Assembly: GCA_002343545.1 (NCBI GenBank)
Contig: DDRA01000179.1
Location: forward strand, 1 to 9,798
Reading direction: 5' to 3'
Origin: Bacteriovoracaceae bacterium UBA2428
Lineage (GTDB): Bacteria > Bdellovibrionota > UBA2428
Length of the DNA: 9,798 nt
Positions within the stretch are counted from its first letter, which is position 1. The number at the start of each line of letters is the position of its first letter. Below, in pieces: positions 1-8,291 of the stretch. A program made the position numbers and the translations under genes. The notes beneath the pieces are model-generated. The model saw nothing but the letters and a program-made list of their open reading frames with translations, searched no databases and was not told the DNA's origin.

Positions 1-670
1 AACGCGGACGCACGGACTTCACGCGGGCCTCCAGCTCGGCCAACGTGGCCGCGGGGTCGAGCGCCTTGAGCACGAGGAGCGCGACGGCGTAGCTGCGGCC
101 GTGGCCGTAGGCGCAATGCACGAGCACCTTGTCTCCGCGCGCGATCCGATCGAGCATCCAACGCCGCACCGAGCGGAGTTCCTCGGCGTGCGGGGGCGTG
201 AGGTCGAGGTTCGGGCAGGCCAGCTCCTCGACCTTCGCGTTGCGGCGGATGAAGCCCACTTCCTCGAATTCCGAGCAAAGGTCCACGACGGCGCGGATAC
301 CCTTCGCTTCGAAAAGGCGGCGGTGCTTGGGCAAGAGGCGGCCGCTCAGATAAAGGCCGTGGCCGACATCGGTGATGGCGTCTTCCCCGAGCGTCGCCCA
401 AAAGACGTTGAGCGCGAGACGATTGAAAACGGTCATGGGCAGGGTCACGAGCCAGCCCCAGCCTTGGCCCGGCTTCAAAACCCGCGCGGGATCTCCGTAG
501 CCGGCGGCCTTCCAAGCGTAGAAACCCACGAGCGTGACGTAACAGGCGAAGGACCAGGTGAAGTAGGCTCCCCAAGCGCCCGGCAGCCGCCACGCGATCG
601 CCGCCGAGAGCGTCGCGAAGGCGGCGTTCTGGTAAAAAGGTCGGTTTCCGACGAGCCGCTGCGACGCCAT
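1..670 (-). CDS. Membrane-anchored dual-specificity/tyrosine-type phosphatase, C-terminus cut by window edge
   Basis: Reading the minus strand from the ATG at 668-670 gives 223 codons without a stop, running off the left edge. Residues about 15-90 hold two or three hydrophobic, Trp/Phe-rich stretches that look like membrane segments. A soluble domain follows, with the cysteine-phosphatase P-loop HCAYGHGRS near residues 185-193 (Cys186 nucleophile, Arg192; CX5R). An Asp near 156 could be the general acid. This family hydrolyses phosphoprotein, phosphoinositide or lipid phosphates; the substrate here is unknown, though membrane anchoring would suit a phospholipid. The start is well supported: a TAG stop lies in frame 18 bases upstream, and AGGA (679-682 on the plus strand) sits 8 bases before the ATG. 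It is divergent from the sugar operon, so a shared role is not implied. The plus-strand frame over the same bases (101-676) has no recognisable domain. Confidence 0.85.
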   Translation of the reverse strand, partial: MASQRLVGNRPFYQNAAFATLSAAIAWRLPGAWGAYFTWSFACYVTLVGFYAWKAAGYGDPARVLKPGQGWGWLVTLPMTVFNRLALNVFWATLGEDAITDVGHGLYLSGRLLPKHRRLFEAKGIRAVVDLCSEFEEVGFIRRNAKVEELACPNLDLTPPHAEELRSVRRWMLDRIARGDKVLVHCAYGHGRSYAVALLVLKALDPAATLAELEARVKSVRPR

Positions 671-720
671 CCCTAGGGTCCTAACCTAAGGAATCCAGGA
701 AGCTCAAGCCCACGTCCCCA

Positions 721-751
721 CGGACTTTCGCGCCAAACGCGAGCAGTTCCG
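721..751. other. Imperfect hairpin in the divergent intergenic region
   Basis: TCGCG (728-732) pairs perfectly with CGCGA (738-742) around a 5-base loop. The outer arms CGGACT (721-726) and AGT/CCG (745-747, 749-751) extend it, with one bulged T at 748 and a small internal loop. No T-run follows on either side, so it does not look like an intrinsic terminator. It may be an operator or a 5'-UTR structure; the function is unknown. Confidence 0.4.
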
Positions 752-786
752 GCGCTTCCGACAAGAGAAATCAGCCATTTACCCGC

Positions 787-842
787 AAGGAGGACAGTTG
801 CCCCACCCCGGGGAACAGGCTAACTCGGATCCACGTTGTTGA
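787..842 (+). promoter_or_regulatory. Possible leader ORF with RBS and hairpin upstream of the sugar operon
   Basis: AAGGAGG at 787-793 is a near-perfect Shine-Dalgarno sequence. Four bases later TTG (798-800) opens a 14-codon frame (MPHPGEQANSDPRC) that stops with TGA at 840-842, just before the RBS of the first operon gene. A hairpin overlaps its first codons: GTT (797-799) with AAC (814-816), and CCCC (801-804) with GGGG (810-813), with one bulged G. This arrangement could be a translated leader that gates the operon. It could also be chance, since the start codon is TTG and the spacing is short. Confidence 0.25.
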
Positions 843-850
843 AAGATATC

Positions 851-855
851 GGAGG
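851..855 (+). promoter_or_regulatory. Ribosome binding site (GGAGG) deciding the first operon start
   Basis: GGAGG lies 10 bases before the GTG at 866-868. The in-frame TTG codons at 836 and 839 are upstream of this site and the TTG at 857 is only one base from it. The GTG is therefore the best-supported start. Confidence 0.6.
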
Positions 856-865
856 CTTGGGCTTC

Positions 866-1942
866 GTGAACGCTAGAACTTATCGCCACCCGCGCAAGCA
901 AGTCTTGTTCGTGTGCGGATCGCTGAACCAAACGAAAATGATGCACGCCGTTGGGCGCGAACTCGAAGCGGACTACGATACCTTCTACGCGCCCTTCTAT
1001 GCCGACGGTCTCGTCGGCGCGCTTCGCAGCACGGGCCTCTTCGATTTCATCCTCGAGAAGACCGTGATGGGCGGACGCTTCCGCCAGATGACGCTCGATT
1101 ACCTTCGCGAGCATCGTCTCGAAATTCGCGAACGCGGCGAACAAATCGATCCCGCCCTCGTCGTCACCTGCTCCGACGTCCTCGTCCAACGTAACATCCG
1201 TCCCTACCCGATCGTGCTCGTGCAGGAGGGCGCGACGAACCTGGAGACGCCGCTCACGCGTTTCGCGCGCGCGACGGGCCTGCCGCCCTGGTGCGGCGGC
1301 GGCACGACGATGGCCGGCGAGTCCGGCCTCTTCGACGTTTTCTGCGTCGCTTCTGAGGGCTACCGCGATTTCTTCGAGAAGAAGGGGCGCGGCGTCCCCC
1401 GCGAAAAGATGGTCGTCACGGGCATTCCGAACTTCGACGACTGCGAAGGGTACAAACGCAACGACTTCCCGCACAAGAACTTCGTCCTCATCGCGACCTC
1501 GGACCTGCGCGAAACGCAGATGAGCGACGACCGCATCGGCTTCCTCAAGCGCTGCCGCGACCTCGCGGGCGGACGCCAAGTCATCGTCAAGTTGCACCCC
1601 AACGAAGAAGTCGATCGCGCGAAGCGCGAGATCGCCTCGGTCTTCCCCGAAGCCCTCGTCTACACGAGCGGCTGCGCCGAAGAGATGGTCGCCAACTGCG
1701 ACATGCTCCTGACCCAATACTCGACGCTCGCCTTCGTCGGCCTCGCGCTGGGCAAGCCCGTGCAGACCTACTACGACCTGGAAGAGCTCAAGCGCCTCGT
1801 CCCGTGGCAGAACGGCGGACGCTCGGCCAAGCACATCGGCGCCGTCTGCCGGCGCGTGCTCGAGGCCGCCCCCGAAGCGCCGCTCCGCACGCCGGAGTTC
1901 GCGCGACCGCTCACCTCGGACTGGAGCTTCGAAACCCGATGA
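866..1942 (+). CDS. GT-B-fold sugar transferase or UDP-GlcNAc 2-epimerase-like protein
   Basis: 358 residues from the GTG start; a longer 368-residue version would begin at TTG 836. No signal peptide or clear membrane segment is visible, so it is probably cytoplasmic or membrane-associated. The fold looks like two Rossmann-type halves. The N-terminal half opens with a hydrophobic strand (KQVLFVCGS, about residues 11-19) and includes VQEGATN near 119-125. The C-terminal half has TGIPNFD (185-191), VKLHPNEE (241-248), EEMVANCDMLLTQYST (272-287) and GLALGKPV (292-299). The HP motif and the 'D..LTQYS' segment recall CDP-glycerol glycerophosphotransferases, capsule transferases and the NeuC/WecB epimerase superfamily. 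As first gene of the operon it may attach the activated sugar, or make a ManNAc-like precursor for NeuB; sequence alone does not decide. Its stop overlaps the next start (ATGA at 1939-1942). Confidence 0.75.
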   Translation: MNARTYRHPRKQVLFVCGSLNQTKMMHAVGRELEADYDTFYAPFYADGLVGALRSTGLFDFILEKTVMGGRFRQMTLDYLREHRLEIRERGEQIDPALVVTCSDVLVQRNIRPYPIVLVQEGATNLETPLTRFARATGLPPWCGGGTTMAGESGLFDVFCVASEGYRDFFEKKGRGVPREKMVVTGIPNFDDCEGYKRNDFPHKNFVLIATSDLRETQMSDDRIGFLKRCRDLAGGRQVIVKLHPNEEVDRAKREIASVFPEALVYTSGCAEEMVANCDMLLTQYSTLAFVGLALGKPVQTYYDLEELKRLVPWQNGGRSAKHIGAVCRRVLEAAPEAPLRTPEFARPLTSDWSFETR

Positions 1943-2781
1943 AGACGCTCACGATCCTGCAAGCCCGCATGGGCTCGACCCGTCTCCCGGGCAAGGTTCT
2001 TCTGCCCCTCGGCGGCCTGCCCCTGCTCCTGCGGATGGTCGAGCGGCTCCGCGCCTCGAAACTCTGCGGCGACGTCGTCGTCGCGACGACCTGGGAACCC
2101 GCGGACGACGTCATCTCGGACGTCTGCCGGGCGCACGGGGTCCAGGTCTTCCGCGGCCATCCCACGGACTGCCTGGATCGTCACTACCAAGCCGCCCTCC
2201 TTCACCGCGCCGACGTCGTCGCGAAGATCCCCTCGGACTGCCCGCTTATCGACCCCCAAGCCGTGGACCGCGTCTTCCAACACTTCTTCGACGCCAACGG
2301 CGCGCTCGACTTCGTGTCGAACCTTCACCCGCAAAGCTGGCCCGACGGCAACGACGTCGAGGTCATGAGCTTCGCGACGCTCGAGAAGACGTGGAAAGAG
2401 GCGAACAAAGACTTCGAGCGCGAGCACACGACCTCGTACATCTGGAACCACCCCGAGCTCTTCCGCCTCGGCAACGTCGCGTGGGAAACGGGCCGAGACC
2501 TCTCGCTCAGCCACCGGATGGTGCTCGACTACCGCGAAGACTACGAAGTCCTGCAAAGGATCTTCGACGCGCTCCACGCGCCCGACTCGAACGAAGTCTT
2601 CGACGTGAACGCGATCGTGGCCTTCCTCGACGCGAACCCCGACGTCGCCAAGCTCAACGAGAAGCACCGGGGATACATTTGGTACCAAAAGCACGTGGAC
2701 GAGCTCCACGCGCTCGACGATGCAACGACGCGCCGCCTGCGCCCCGCGACGACGCCCCTGAATTTGGAGGAAAATCGATGA
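1939..2781 (+). CDS. spsF: SpsF/NeuA-type cytidylyltransferase (CMP-sugar synthetase)
   Basis: 280 residues, starting at the ATG inside the ATGA overlap with the preceding gene. Upstream in-frame starts lie inside that gene and their translation does not resemble the family. The N-terminus carries the nucleotide-binding signature QARMGSTRLPGKVL (8-21). Further family motifs are SDCPLIDP (99-106), PDGNDVEV (135-142) and FEREHTT (159-165). SpsF-family enzymes transfer CMP from CTP to sugar acids, so this protein most likely activates the product of the NeuB-type synthase encoded at the end of the operon. Length is normal for the family. The final 40 residues, after EKHRGYIWYQ, are charged and less typical. 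The 3' end overlaps the transketolase start by four bases. Confidence 0.9.
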   Translation: MKTLTILQARMGSTRLPGKVLLPLGGLPLLLRMVERLRASKLCGDVVVATTWEPADDVISDVCRAHGVQVFRGHPTDCLDRHYQAALLHRADVVAKIPSDCPLIDPQAVDRVFQHFFDANGALDFVSNLHPQSWPDGNDVEVMSFATLEKTWKEANKDFEREHTTSYIWNHPELFRLGNVAWETGRDLSLSHRMVLDYREDYEVLQRIFDALHAPDSNEVFDVNAIVAFLDANPDVAKLNEKHRGYIWYQKHVDELHALDDATTRRLRPATTPLNLEENR

Positions 2782-3644
2782 ACGCTTCGGCCAATCGTTT
2801 CTCCGACCTCGAAGCCATGTCGCTTCGGGTTCGCGAGCACGTCATCCGGATGTCCGGCGGAGGGGGCTGCTTCATCGGCGCTTCGCTCTCTTGCGTGGAC
2901 CTCATGGTGTACCTCTACAAGCGCGCGCTGAACGTAGGCCCGGCGAACTTCAGCGACCCGAACCGTGACTACTGCTTCCTCTCGAAGGGCCACGACGTCC
3001 CCGCGCTCTACGGCACCTTCGCCGAAATGGGCTGGATCGAGCGCGAGCGTCTGGCCAAGCACCTCGACCCCAAGGATTCGCTCTACTGGCACCCGAACCG
3101 CGCCATCCCCGGCGTGGAGTTCCACTCGGGATCGCTCGGGCACTTGCTCCCGGTCGCGCTCGGCGTCGCCTACGACCTCAAGATGACGGGCTCCAAGGCC
3201 AAAGTCGTCGTCATCACGGGTGACGGCGAGCTCAACGAGGGCTCCAACTGGGAAGCCATGCTCGTGGCGCACGCCCACGGCCTCGACAACGTCTTCGTCG
3301 TGGTCGACCGCAACCAGTTCCAGGCGAACATGCGCACGGAAGACCTGCTCCCGCTCGAGCCGCTCCCGGCCAAGTTCGAAGCCTTCGGCGGTAGCGTCGT
3401 GCGCGTGGACGGCCACGACTTCGCGGCCCTCGAAAAGGGTTTCGAAGAGCTTTCCGGCCGCACCACGAAGGGCCCCAAGGTCCTGATCGCCGACACGACC
3501 CGCGGCAAGGGCCTGCCCTCGATCGAGGCTCGCGCCGACCGCTGGTTCTGCAAGTTCAGCGACGACGAGATCAAACTCCTCATGAACGAGCTCCACGGCG
3601 GCGCGGCCGCCGGCATCGTCAAAGAAGGCCTTACGGTCCGCTAA
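2778..3644 (+). CDS. Transketolase, N-terminal (ThDP-binding) subunit
   Basis: 288 residues, from an ATG with GGAGG (2766-2770) 7 bases upstream; the start overlaps the previous stop. It shows the transketolase diphosphate-binding half: SKGHDVPALY (69-78), GSLGHLLPVALG (118-129), and the ThDP/Mg motif GDGELNEGSNWEA (148-160) ending with the NQ pair at 179-180. Transketolases are normally about 620-670 residues in one chain; here the enzyme is split and the next gene encodes the other half. The pair should form a heteromeric ThDP enzyme that moves a two-carbon ketol unit between sugar phosphates. Its place between a CMP-sugar synthetase and an aminotransferase suggests a dedicated role in making a surface sugar rather than the pentose phosphate pathway (inference). 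Confidence 0.92.
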   Translation: MNASANRFSDLEAMSLRVREHVIRMSGGGGCFIGASLSCVDLMVYLYKRALNVGPANFSDPNRDYCFLSKGHDVPALYGTFAEMGWIERERLAKHLDPKDSLYWHPNRAIPGVEFHSGSLGHLLPVALGVAYDLKMTGSKAKVVVITGDGELNEGSNWEAMLVAHAHGLDNVFVVVDRNQFQANMRTEDLLPLEPLPAKFEAFGGSVVRVDGHDFAALEKGFEELSGRTTKGPKVLIADTTRGKGLPSIEARADRWFCKFSDDEIKLLMNELHGGAAAGIVKEGLTVR

Positions 3645-3653
3645 GGAAAAACG

Positions 3654-4604
3654 ATGAACACCACGGAAACGAACAAGACTCCGACTCCCGCGATCCTCCC
3701 GCCCTCGTGCAAGTACGAGGCGATGCTGCGCGAAGAGCTCGCCAAGAACCCGCGCCTCATGGTCATGACGGCCGAGAACCGCGCGATGCTCCGCAACCTT
3801 CCGGCCTTCGCCGGCCCCCGCTTCGTCGATACGGGCATCACCGAGCAATGCCTCGTCGGCTTCGCTTCGGGTCTCGCCCTGCGCGGCCGCACGCCGGTCA
3901 TCCACGCGCTGGCGCCTTTCCTCACGATGCGCGCCTTCGAGTTCATCCGCACGGACGCGGGCCTCGGCAAGCTGCCCGTGAAGTGCGTGGGCTTCGTGCC
4001 CGGCCTGCTCTCGGACGGCAACGGCGCCACCCACCAATCGCTCGAGGACGTTTCGCTCATGCGCGGCATCCCCGGCATGCAGGTCTTCTCGCCCGCCGAC
4101 GAGGACGATCTCGTCGCGGCCATGCCCGGCATCATCGAATCGCCCTTCCCGACCTACGTGCGCTACAACAACCGCGCGCCGGTCGTGACCCACGCCGCGA
4201 AGCTCGGCGTCGGCGAAGCCGAAGTACTCAAGGAAGGCACGGACGTGCTGCTGCTCGTGCACGGCACGCTCTTCAAGGAAGCTTTTGAGGCCGCCACCGC
4301 GCTCGAAGCCCAAGGCAAGTCCGTGGGCCTCGTGAACGTGCGCTGGCTCAAGCCCTTCGATGCGGCCCGCATCCTGCCGCTCGTCGCCAAGGCCAAGACG
4401 ACCTTCACGATCGAAGACCACTTCCGCACGGGCGGCCTCAACTCCGTCCTGGCCGAGCACCTCATGGACGCCGGCCAAACGGCCAAGGTCCACTCGATCT
4501 CCTTCGAAGAAAAATGGTTCCGTCCGGGCACGCTGCCCGCGGTCCTCGAGAACGAACAACTGACGGGCGAGCACCTCGCGCGTCGCATCCTGGGAAAGAT
4601 TTAA
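3654..4604 (+). CDS. Transketolase, C-terminal (pyrimidine-binding) subunit
   Basis: 316 residues. The ATG has AAGGA (3643-3647) six bases upstream, and only nine bases separate it from the N-terminal subunit. DTGITEQCLVGFASGLAL (59-76) is the pyrimidine-binding motif; Glu64 matches the conserved Glu that activates the ThDP aminopyrimidine. GATHQSLEDVSLMR (124-137) corresponds to the family's G-x-THQ substrate loop. A C-terminal transketolase domain follows from about residue 195 (VLLLVHGT, NVRWLKPFD). Together the two subunits make about 604 residues, close to a full enzyme. 1-deoxyxylulose-5-phosphate synthase and pyruvate dehydrogenase E1 share the fold, but the motifs and the gene order fit split transketolase better. 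Confidence 0.92.
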   Translation: MNTTETNKTPTPAILPPSCKYEAMLREELAKNPRLMVMTAENRAMLRNLPAFAGPRFVDTGITEQCLVGFASGLALRGRTPVIHALAPFLTMRAFEFIRTDAGLGKLPVKCVGFVPGLLSDGNGATHQSLEDVSLMRGIPGMQVFSPADEDDLVAAMPGIIESPFPTYVRYNNRAPVVTHAAKLGVGEAEVLKEGTDVLLLVHGTLFKEAFEAATALEAQGKSVGLVNVRWLKPFDAARILPLVAKAKTTFTIEDHFRTGGLNSVLAEHLMDAGQTAKVHSISFEEKWFRPGTLPAVLENEQLTGEHLARRILGKI

Positions 4605-4607
4605 GTC

Positions 4608-5963
<1,356 letters not shown>

Positions 5964-5968
5964 TCGCG

Positions 5969-6778
5969 ATGGGCACGCTCGATAGTTTTTCGCTGAAGGG
6001 CAAGGTCGCCGTCGTCACCGGCGCGACCGGCCTCATCGGCCGCGAACACTGCCGCGCGCTCGCGGAAGCCGGCGCGCGCGTCGTCGCGGTCGACATTCAG
6101 GAAGCCGCGGTCAAGGACTTCGCCGGCACGCTGGGCGGCGGCGCCGTCGGCCACAAGCTCGACGTCACGAACGAAGCCTCGGTCGAAACGCTCAAGGCCT
6201 TCCTCGCGAAGGAAATGGGCGGCCTCGACATTCTCGTGAACAACGCCGCGATCAACGAGCAGTTCGAGAACCCGATCCAGGCCCGCGAGCTCTCGAAGTT
6301 CGACTCCTTCCCGCTCGAAGTCTTCCGCAAGATGCTCGAGGTGAACGTGCTCGGCGTTTTCCTGTGCGCGCAGCGCCTGGGCGCCCTCATGGTGGAAAAG
6401 AAGCAAGGCTCGATCATCAACGTCGCGTCGACCTACGGCGTCGTGGCGCCCGACCAGAAGCTCTACGTGAACCCGCAGGGCGAGCAGGCCTTCTACAAGT
6501 CGCCGGCCTACCCGACGACGAAGGCGGCCGTCGCCCACTTCACCCGTTACCTGGCCCGTCACTGGGGCCCGCACGGCGTGCGCGTGAACACGCTGAGCCC
6601 CGGCGGCGTCGAGAACAGCCAGGACGGATGGTTCGTCGAGAACTACTCGGCCAAGACGCCGCTCGGCCGCATGGCCAAGCCGACCGACTACAAGGGAGCC
6701 CTCGTGTTCCTCGCGTCGGACGCCTCGGCCTACATGACCGGAGCAAATCTCTTGGTCGACGGCGGCTTCTGCGCGTGA
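5969..6778 (+). CDS. Short-chain dehydrogenase/reductase (SDR)
   Basis: 269 residues from the ATG at 5969, five bases after the aminotransferase stop; no strong RBS is visible, so translation may be coupled. Classical SDR motifs are all present: cofactor glycine motif TGATGLIG (17-24), Asp42 at the end of the second strand (favours NAD(H) over NADP(H)), NNAA (91-94), Asn126, Ser154, and Tyr181/Lys185 in the YPTTK catalytic motif. The family oxidises hydroxyls or reduces carbonyls. It probably works with the aminotransferase on the sugar skeleton, by oxidising a hydroxyl before transamination or reducing a keto intermediate; the direction cannot be read from sequence. Residues 97-116 and 161-178 are inserted loops that may shape the substrate pocket. 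The 3' end overlaps the next gene by four bases (GTGA). Confidence 0.9.
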   Translation: MGTLDSFSLKGKVAVVTGATGLIGREHCRALAEAGARVVAVDIQEAAVKDFAGTLGGGAVGHKLDVTNEASVETLKAFLAKEMGGLDILVNNAAINEQFENPIQARELSKFDSFPLEVFRKMLEVNVLGVFLCAQRLGALMVEKKQGSIINVASTYGVVAPDQKLYVNPQGEQAFYKSPAYPTTKAAVAHFTRYLARHWGPHGVRVNTLSPGGVENSQDGWFVENYSAKTPLGRMAKPTDYKGALVFLASDASAYMTGANLLVDGGFCA

Positions 6779-7311
6779 AGGATCTCACCGAGCGCCTGCG
6801 CGCCGTGAAGCTCGTCGTCGCGGACTGCGACGGTACGCTCACGGACGCGGGCATTTACTATGGTCCCCAAGGGGAAGAGCTCCTGCGCTTTAGCCGCCGG
6901 GACGGAATGGGTTTCGACCTGCTCCGCCAAGCGGGCCTGCGCACGGGGATCATGACCCGCGAGAACAGCGAAATCGTGAGACGTCGGGCCGAGAAGCTCA
7001 AAATCGAGGAGCTCCACCTGGGCGTCCTCGATAAAGCCGTTGCCCTCCGCGAGGTCGGCGAACGCTTGGGACTGAAACGCGAAGAAATCGCCTTCATCGG
7101 CGACGACCTCAATGACCTGCCGGCCTTTCGTTCCGCGGGCTTGCGCGCCTGCCCCTCGGACGCGACGACCGAAGTCAAGGCCGTTTCGGACCTCGTCCTG
7201 ACCCGCCCCGGAGGCCACGGGGCTTTTCGTGAACTGGCCGATCAAATTCTACAAGCAAAAGGATTCCGTTCGGTGTATCTAGACACGTTCGCGAATTCTG
7301 AAGAGGAGTGA
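6775..7311 (+). CDS. KdsC-type HAD phosphatase (nonulosonate/KDO phosphate phosphatase-like)
   Basis: 178 residues from the GTG in the GTGA overlap with the SDR. E. coli KdsC is 188, so this is full length. HAD motifs run in order: DCDGTLTD (17-24, nucleophile Asp17 and acid Asp19), Thr61 in IMTREN, Lys87 in GVLDKA, and GDDLND (109-114). A KdsC-like GGHGAFRE lies at 146-153. There is no large cap domain, as in C0-type tetrameric KdsC. The EIVRRRAEKLK stretch (66-76) also resembles the HAD part of some bifunctional CMP-sialate synthetases. Placed just before the NeuB-type gene, it most likely removes phosphate from the condensed sugar acid. That implies the synthase uses a phosphorylated aldose, but dephosphorylation of a precursor is also possible. 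Confidence 0.88.
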   Translation: MKDLTERLRAVKLVVADCDGTLTDAGIYYGPQGEELLRFSRRDGMGFDLLRQAGLRTGIMTRENSEIVRRRAEKLKIEELHLGVLDKAVALREVGERLGLKREEIAFIGDDLNDLPAFRSAGLRACPSDATTEVKAVSDLVLTRPGGHGAFRELADQILQAKGFRSVYLDTFANSEEE

Positions 7312-7313
7312 AT

Positions 7314-8243
7314 ATGAACCTGAACTCTGCGAAGACCCCCGCCGTCCGTAATTTCAACGGCGTGGCCCAAAAGGCCATCGGCGACGGTCAGCCCTGCTAC
7401 ATCATCGGCGAAATCGGCATCAACCACAACGGATCGCTCGATATCGCCAAGGCGCTCATCGACGGCGCCGCCGACGCGGGCTGCAACGCAGTCAAGTTCC
7501 AGAAGCGCACCCCGGAACTTTGCGTTCCCAAAGACCAGTGGGACCTCATGCGCGACACGCCGTGGGGCCGCATGCGTTACATCGACTACCGTTACAAGAC
7601 GGAGTTCGGCGCCGACGAGTACCTCGCGATCGCCGAATACTGCAAGTCGAAGAACATCGACTGGTTCGTTTCGGCTTGGGACGAGCCGAGCGTGGACTTC
7701 ATCGAGAAGTTCAACCCCTGCCTCTACAAAGCCGCTTCGGCTTCGCTCACCGACCTCGGTCTTCTCAAGAAGATGAAGGACACGGGCAAGCCCCTCATGA
7801 TCTCGACCGGCATGTCGTCGCTCGAAGAAATTGACGCCGCGGTGAAGTACCTCGGCACCGAAAATCTTCTCATCGCGCACTCGACCTCGGCTTATCCCTG
7901 CAAAGTGGAAGAGCTGAACCTGCGCATCATCCACACGCTGCAAGACAAGTTCCCCGGCACGCCGATCGGCTACTCGGGTCACGAAGTCGGCCTCGCCACG
8001 ACGCTCGCCGCCGTCACCCTCGGCGCGACCTTCGTCGAACGCCATATCACGCTGGACCGCGCGATGTGGGGTTCGGACCAAGCCGCCTCCGTCGAAATGG
8101 GCGGCCTCACGAAGCTCGTGCGCGACATCCGCGACATCCAAGCTTCGCTGGGCGATGGCGTGAAGAAGGTCTATGATAGCGAAATGGGCGCTCGCAAGCG
8201 TCTCCGCCGCTTCGAGAACCCGACCGCGTCGGCTCAACTCTAA
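7314..8243 (+). CDS. neuB: NeuB-type sialic acid/nonulosonate synthase lacking the SAF domain
   Basis: 309 residues from the ATG at 7314, with GAGGAG (7303-7308) five bases upstream. The GTG at 7308 lies in that RBS and is unlikely to be the start. NeuB enzymes condense phosphoenolpyruvate with an N-acylated aldose to give a 2-keto-3-deoxy sugar acid. The TIM-barrel motifs are complete: GEIGINHNG (32-40), KFQ (61-63), DTPWG (81-85), STGMSS (164-169), YSGHEVG (220-226) and ERHITLDRAMWGSDQ (242-256). His223 and His244 match the metal-binding histidines of NeuB. Typical NeuB is about 340-350 residues with a C-terminal SAF (antifreeze-like) domain; this protein stops about 20 residues after KKVYDSE (284-290) and has none. 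There is no sign of a frameshift, so this looks like an SAF-less subfamily. Gap to the preceding gene: two bases. Confidence 0.92.
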   Translation: MNLNSAKTPAVRNFNGVAQKAIGDGQPCYIIGEIGINHNGSLDIAKALIDGAADAGCNAVKFQKRTPELCVPKDQWDLMRDTPWGRMRYIDYRYKTEFGADEYLAIAEYCKSKNIDWFVSAWDEPSVDFIEKFNPCLYKAASASLTDLGLLKKMKDTGKPLMISTGMSSLEEIDAAVKYLGTENLLIAHSTSAYPCKVEELNLRIIHTLQDKFPGTPIGYSGHEVGLATTLAAVTLGATFVERHITLDRAMWGSDQAASVEMGGLTKLVRDIRDIQASLGDGVKKVYDSEMGARKRLRRFENPTASAQL

Positions 8244-8246
8244 GCC

Positions 8247-8277
8247 GCGTCCGACAAAGGGCGGATCGCTCGGACGC
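8247..8277 (+). terminator. Hairpin at the end of the sugar operon, terminator-like but without a U-tract
   Basis: GCGTCCGA (8247-8254) and TCGGACGC (8270-8277) form a perfect 8-bp inverted repeat around a 15-base loop, starting three bases after the neuB-type stop. Only TTG follows the stem before the RBS of the next gene, so classic intrinsic termination would be weak. It may stabilise the mRNA 3' end, dampen read-through, or divide the operon into two expression units. Confidence 0.5.
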
Positions 8278-8291
8278 TTGAAGGAACGAGA

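Larger units (their letters stand above)
671..865. promoter_or_regulatory. Divergent intergenic region between phosphatase gene and sugar operon
   Basis: This stretch of 195 bases separates two genes transcribed away from each other, so it should carry promoters for both. I see no convincing -35/-10 pair on either strand. A weak minus-strand candidate is TTGAGC, 17 bases, TTAGGA just before the phosphatase start. The region holds two hairpins (721-751 and 797-816), a strong RBS-like AAGGAGG at 787-793 and the GGAGG used by the downstream gene. CCCTAGGG at 671-678 is an 8-bp palindrome next to the phosphatase start. Confidence 0.5.

Noticed and set aside
101..676. Plus-strand frame of 191 codons over the left edge
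   Set aside because: The minus strand of the same bases encodes a phosphatase with an intact P-loop; the plus frame has no recognisable motif.
7308..7313. GTG start for the NeuB-type gene
   Set aside because: The GTG overlaps the GAGGAG ribosome binding site; the ATG six bases later has proper spacing.
7242..8237. Minus-strand frame of 331 codons opposite the NeuB-type gene
   Set aside because: Antisense to a gene with complete catalytic motifs; composition is typical of a shadow frame. The same applies to 779-1834, 1771-2709 and 8298-9107.
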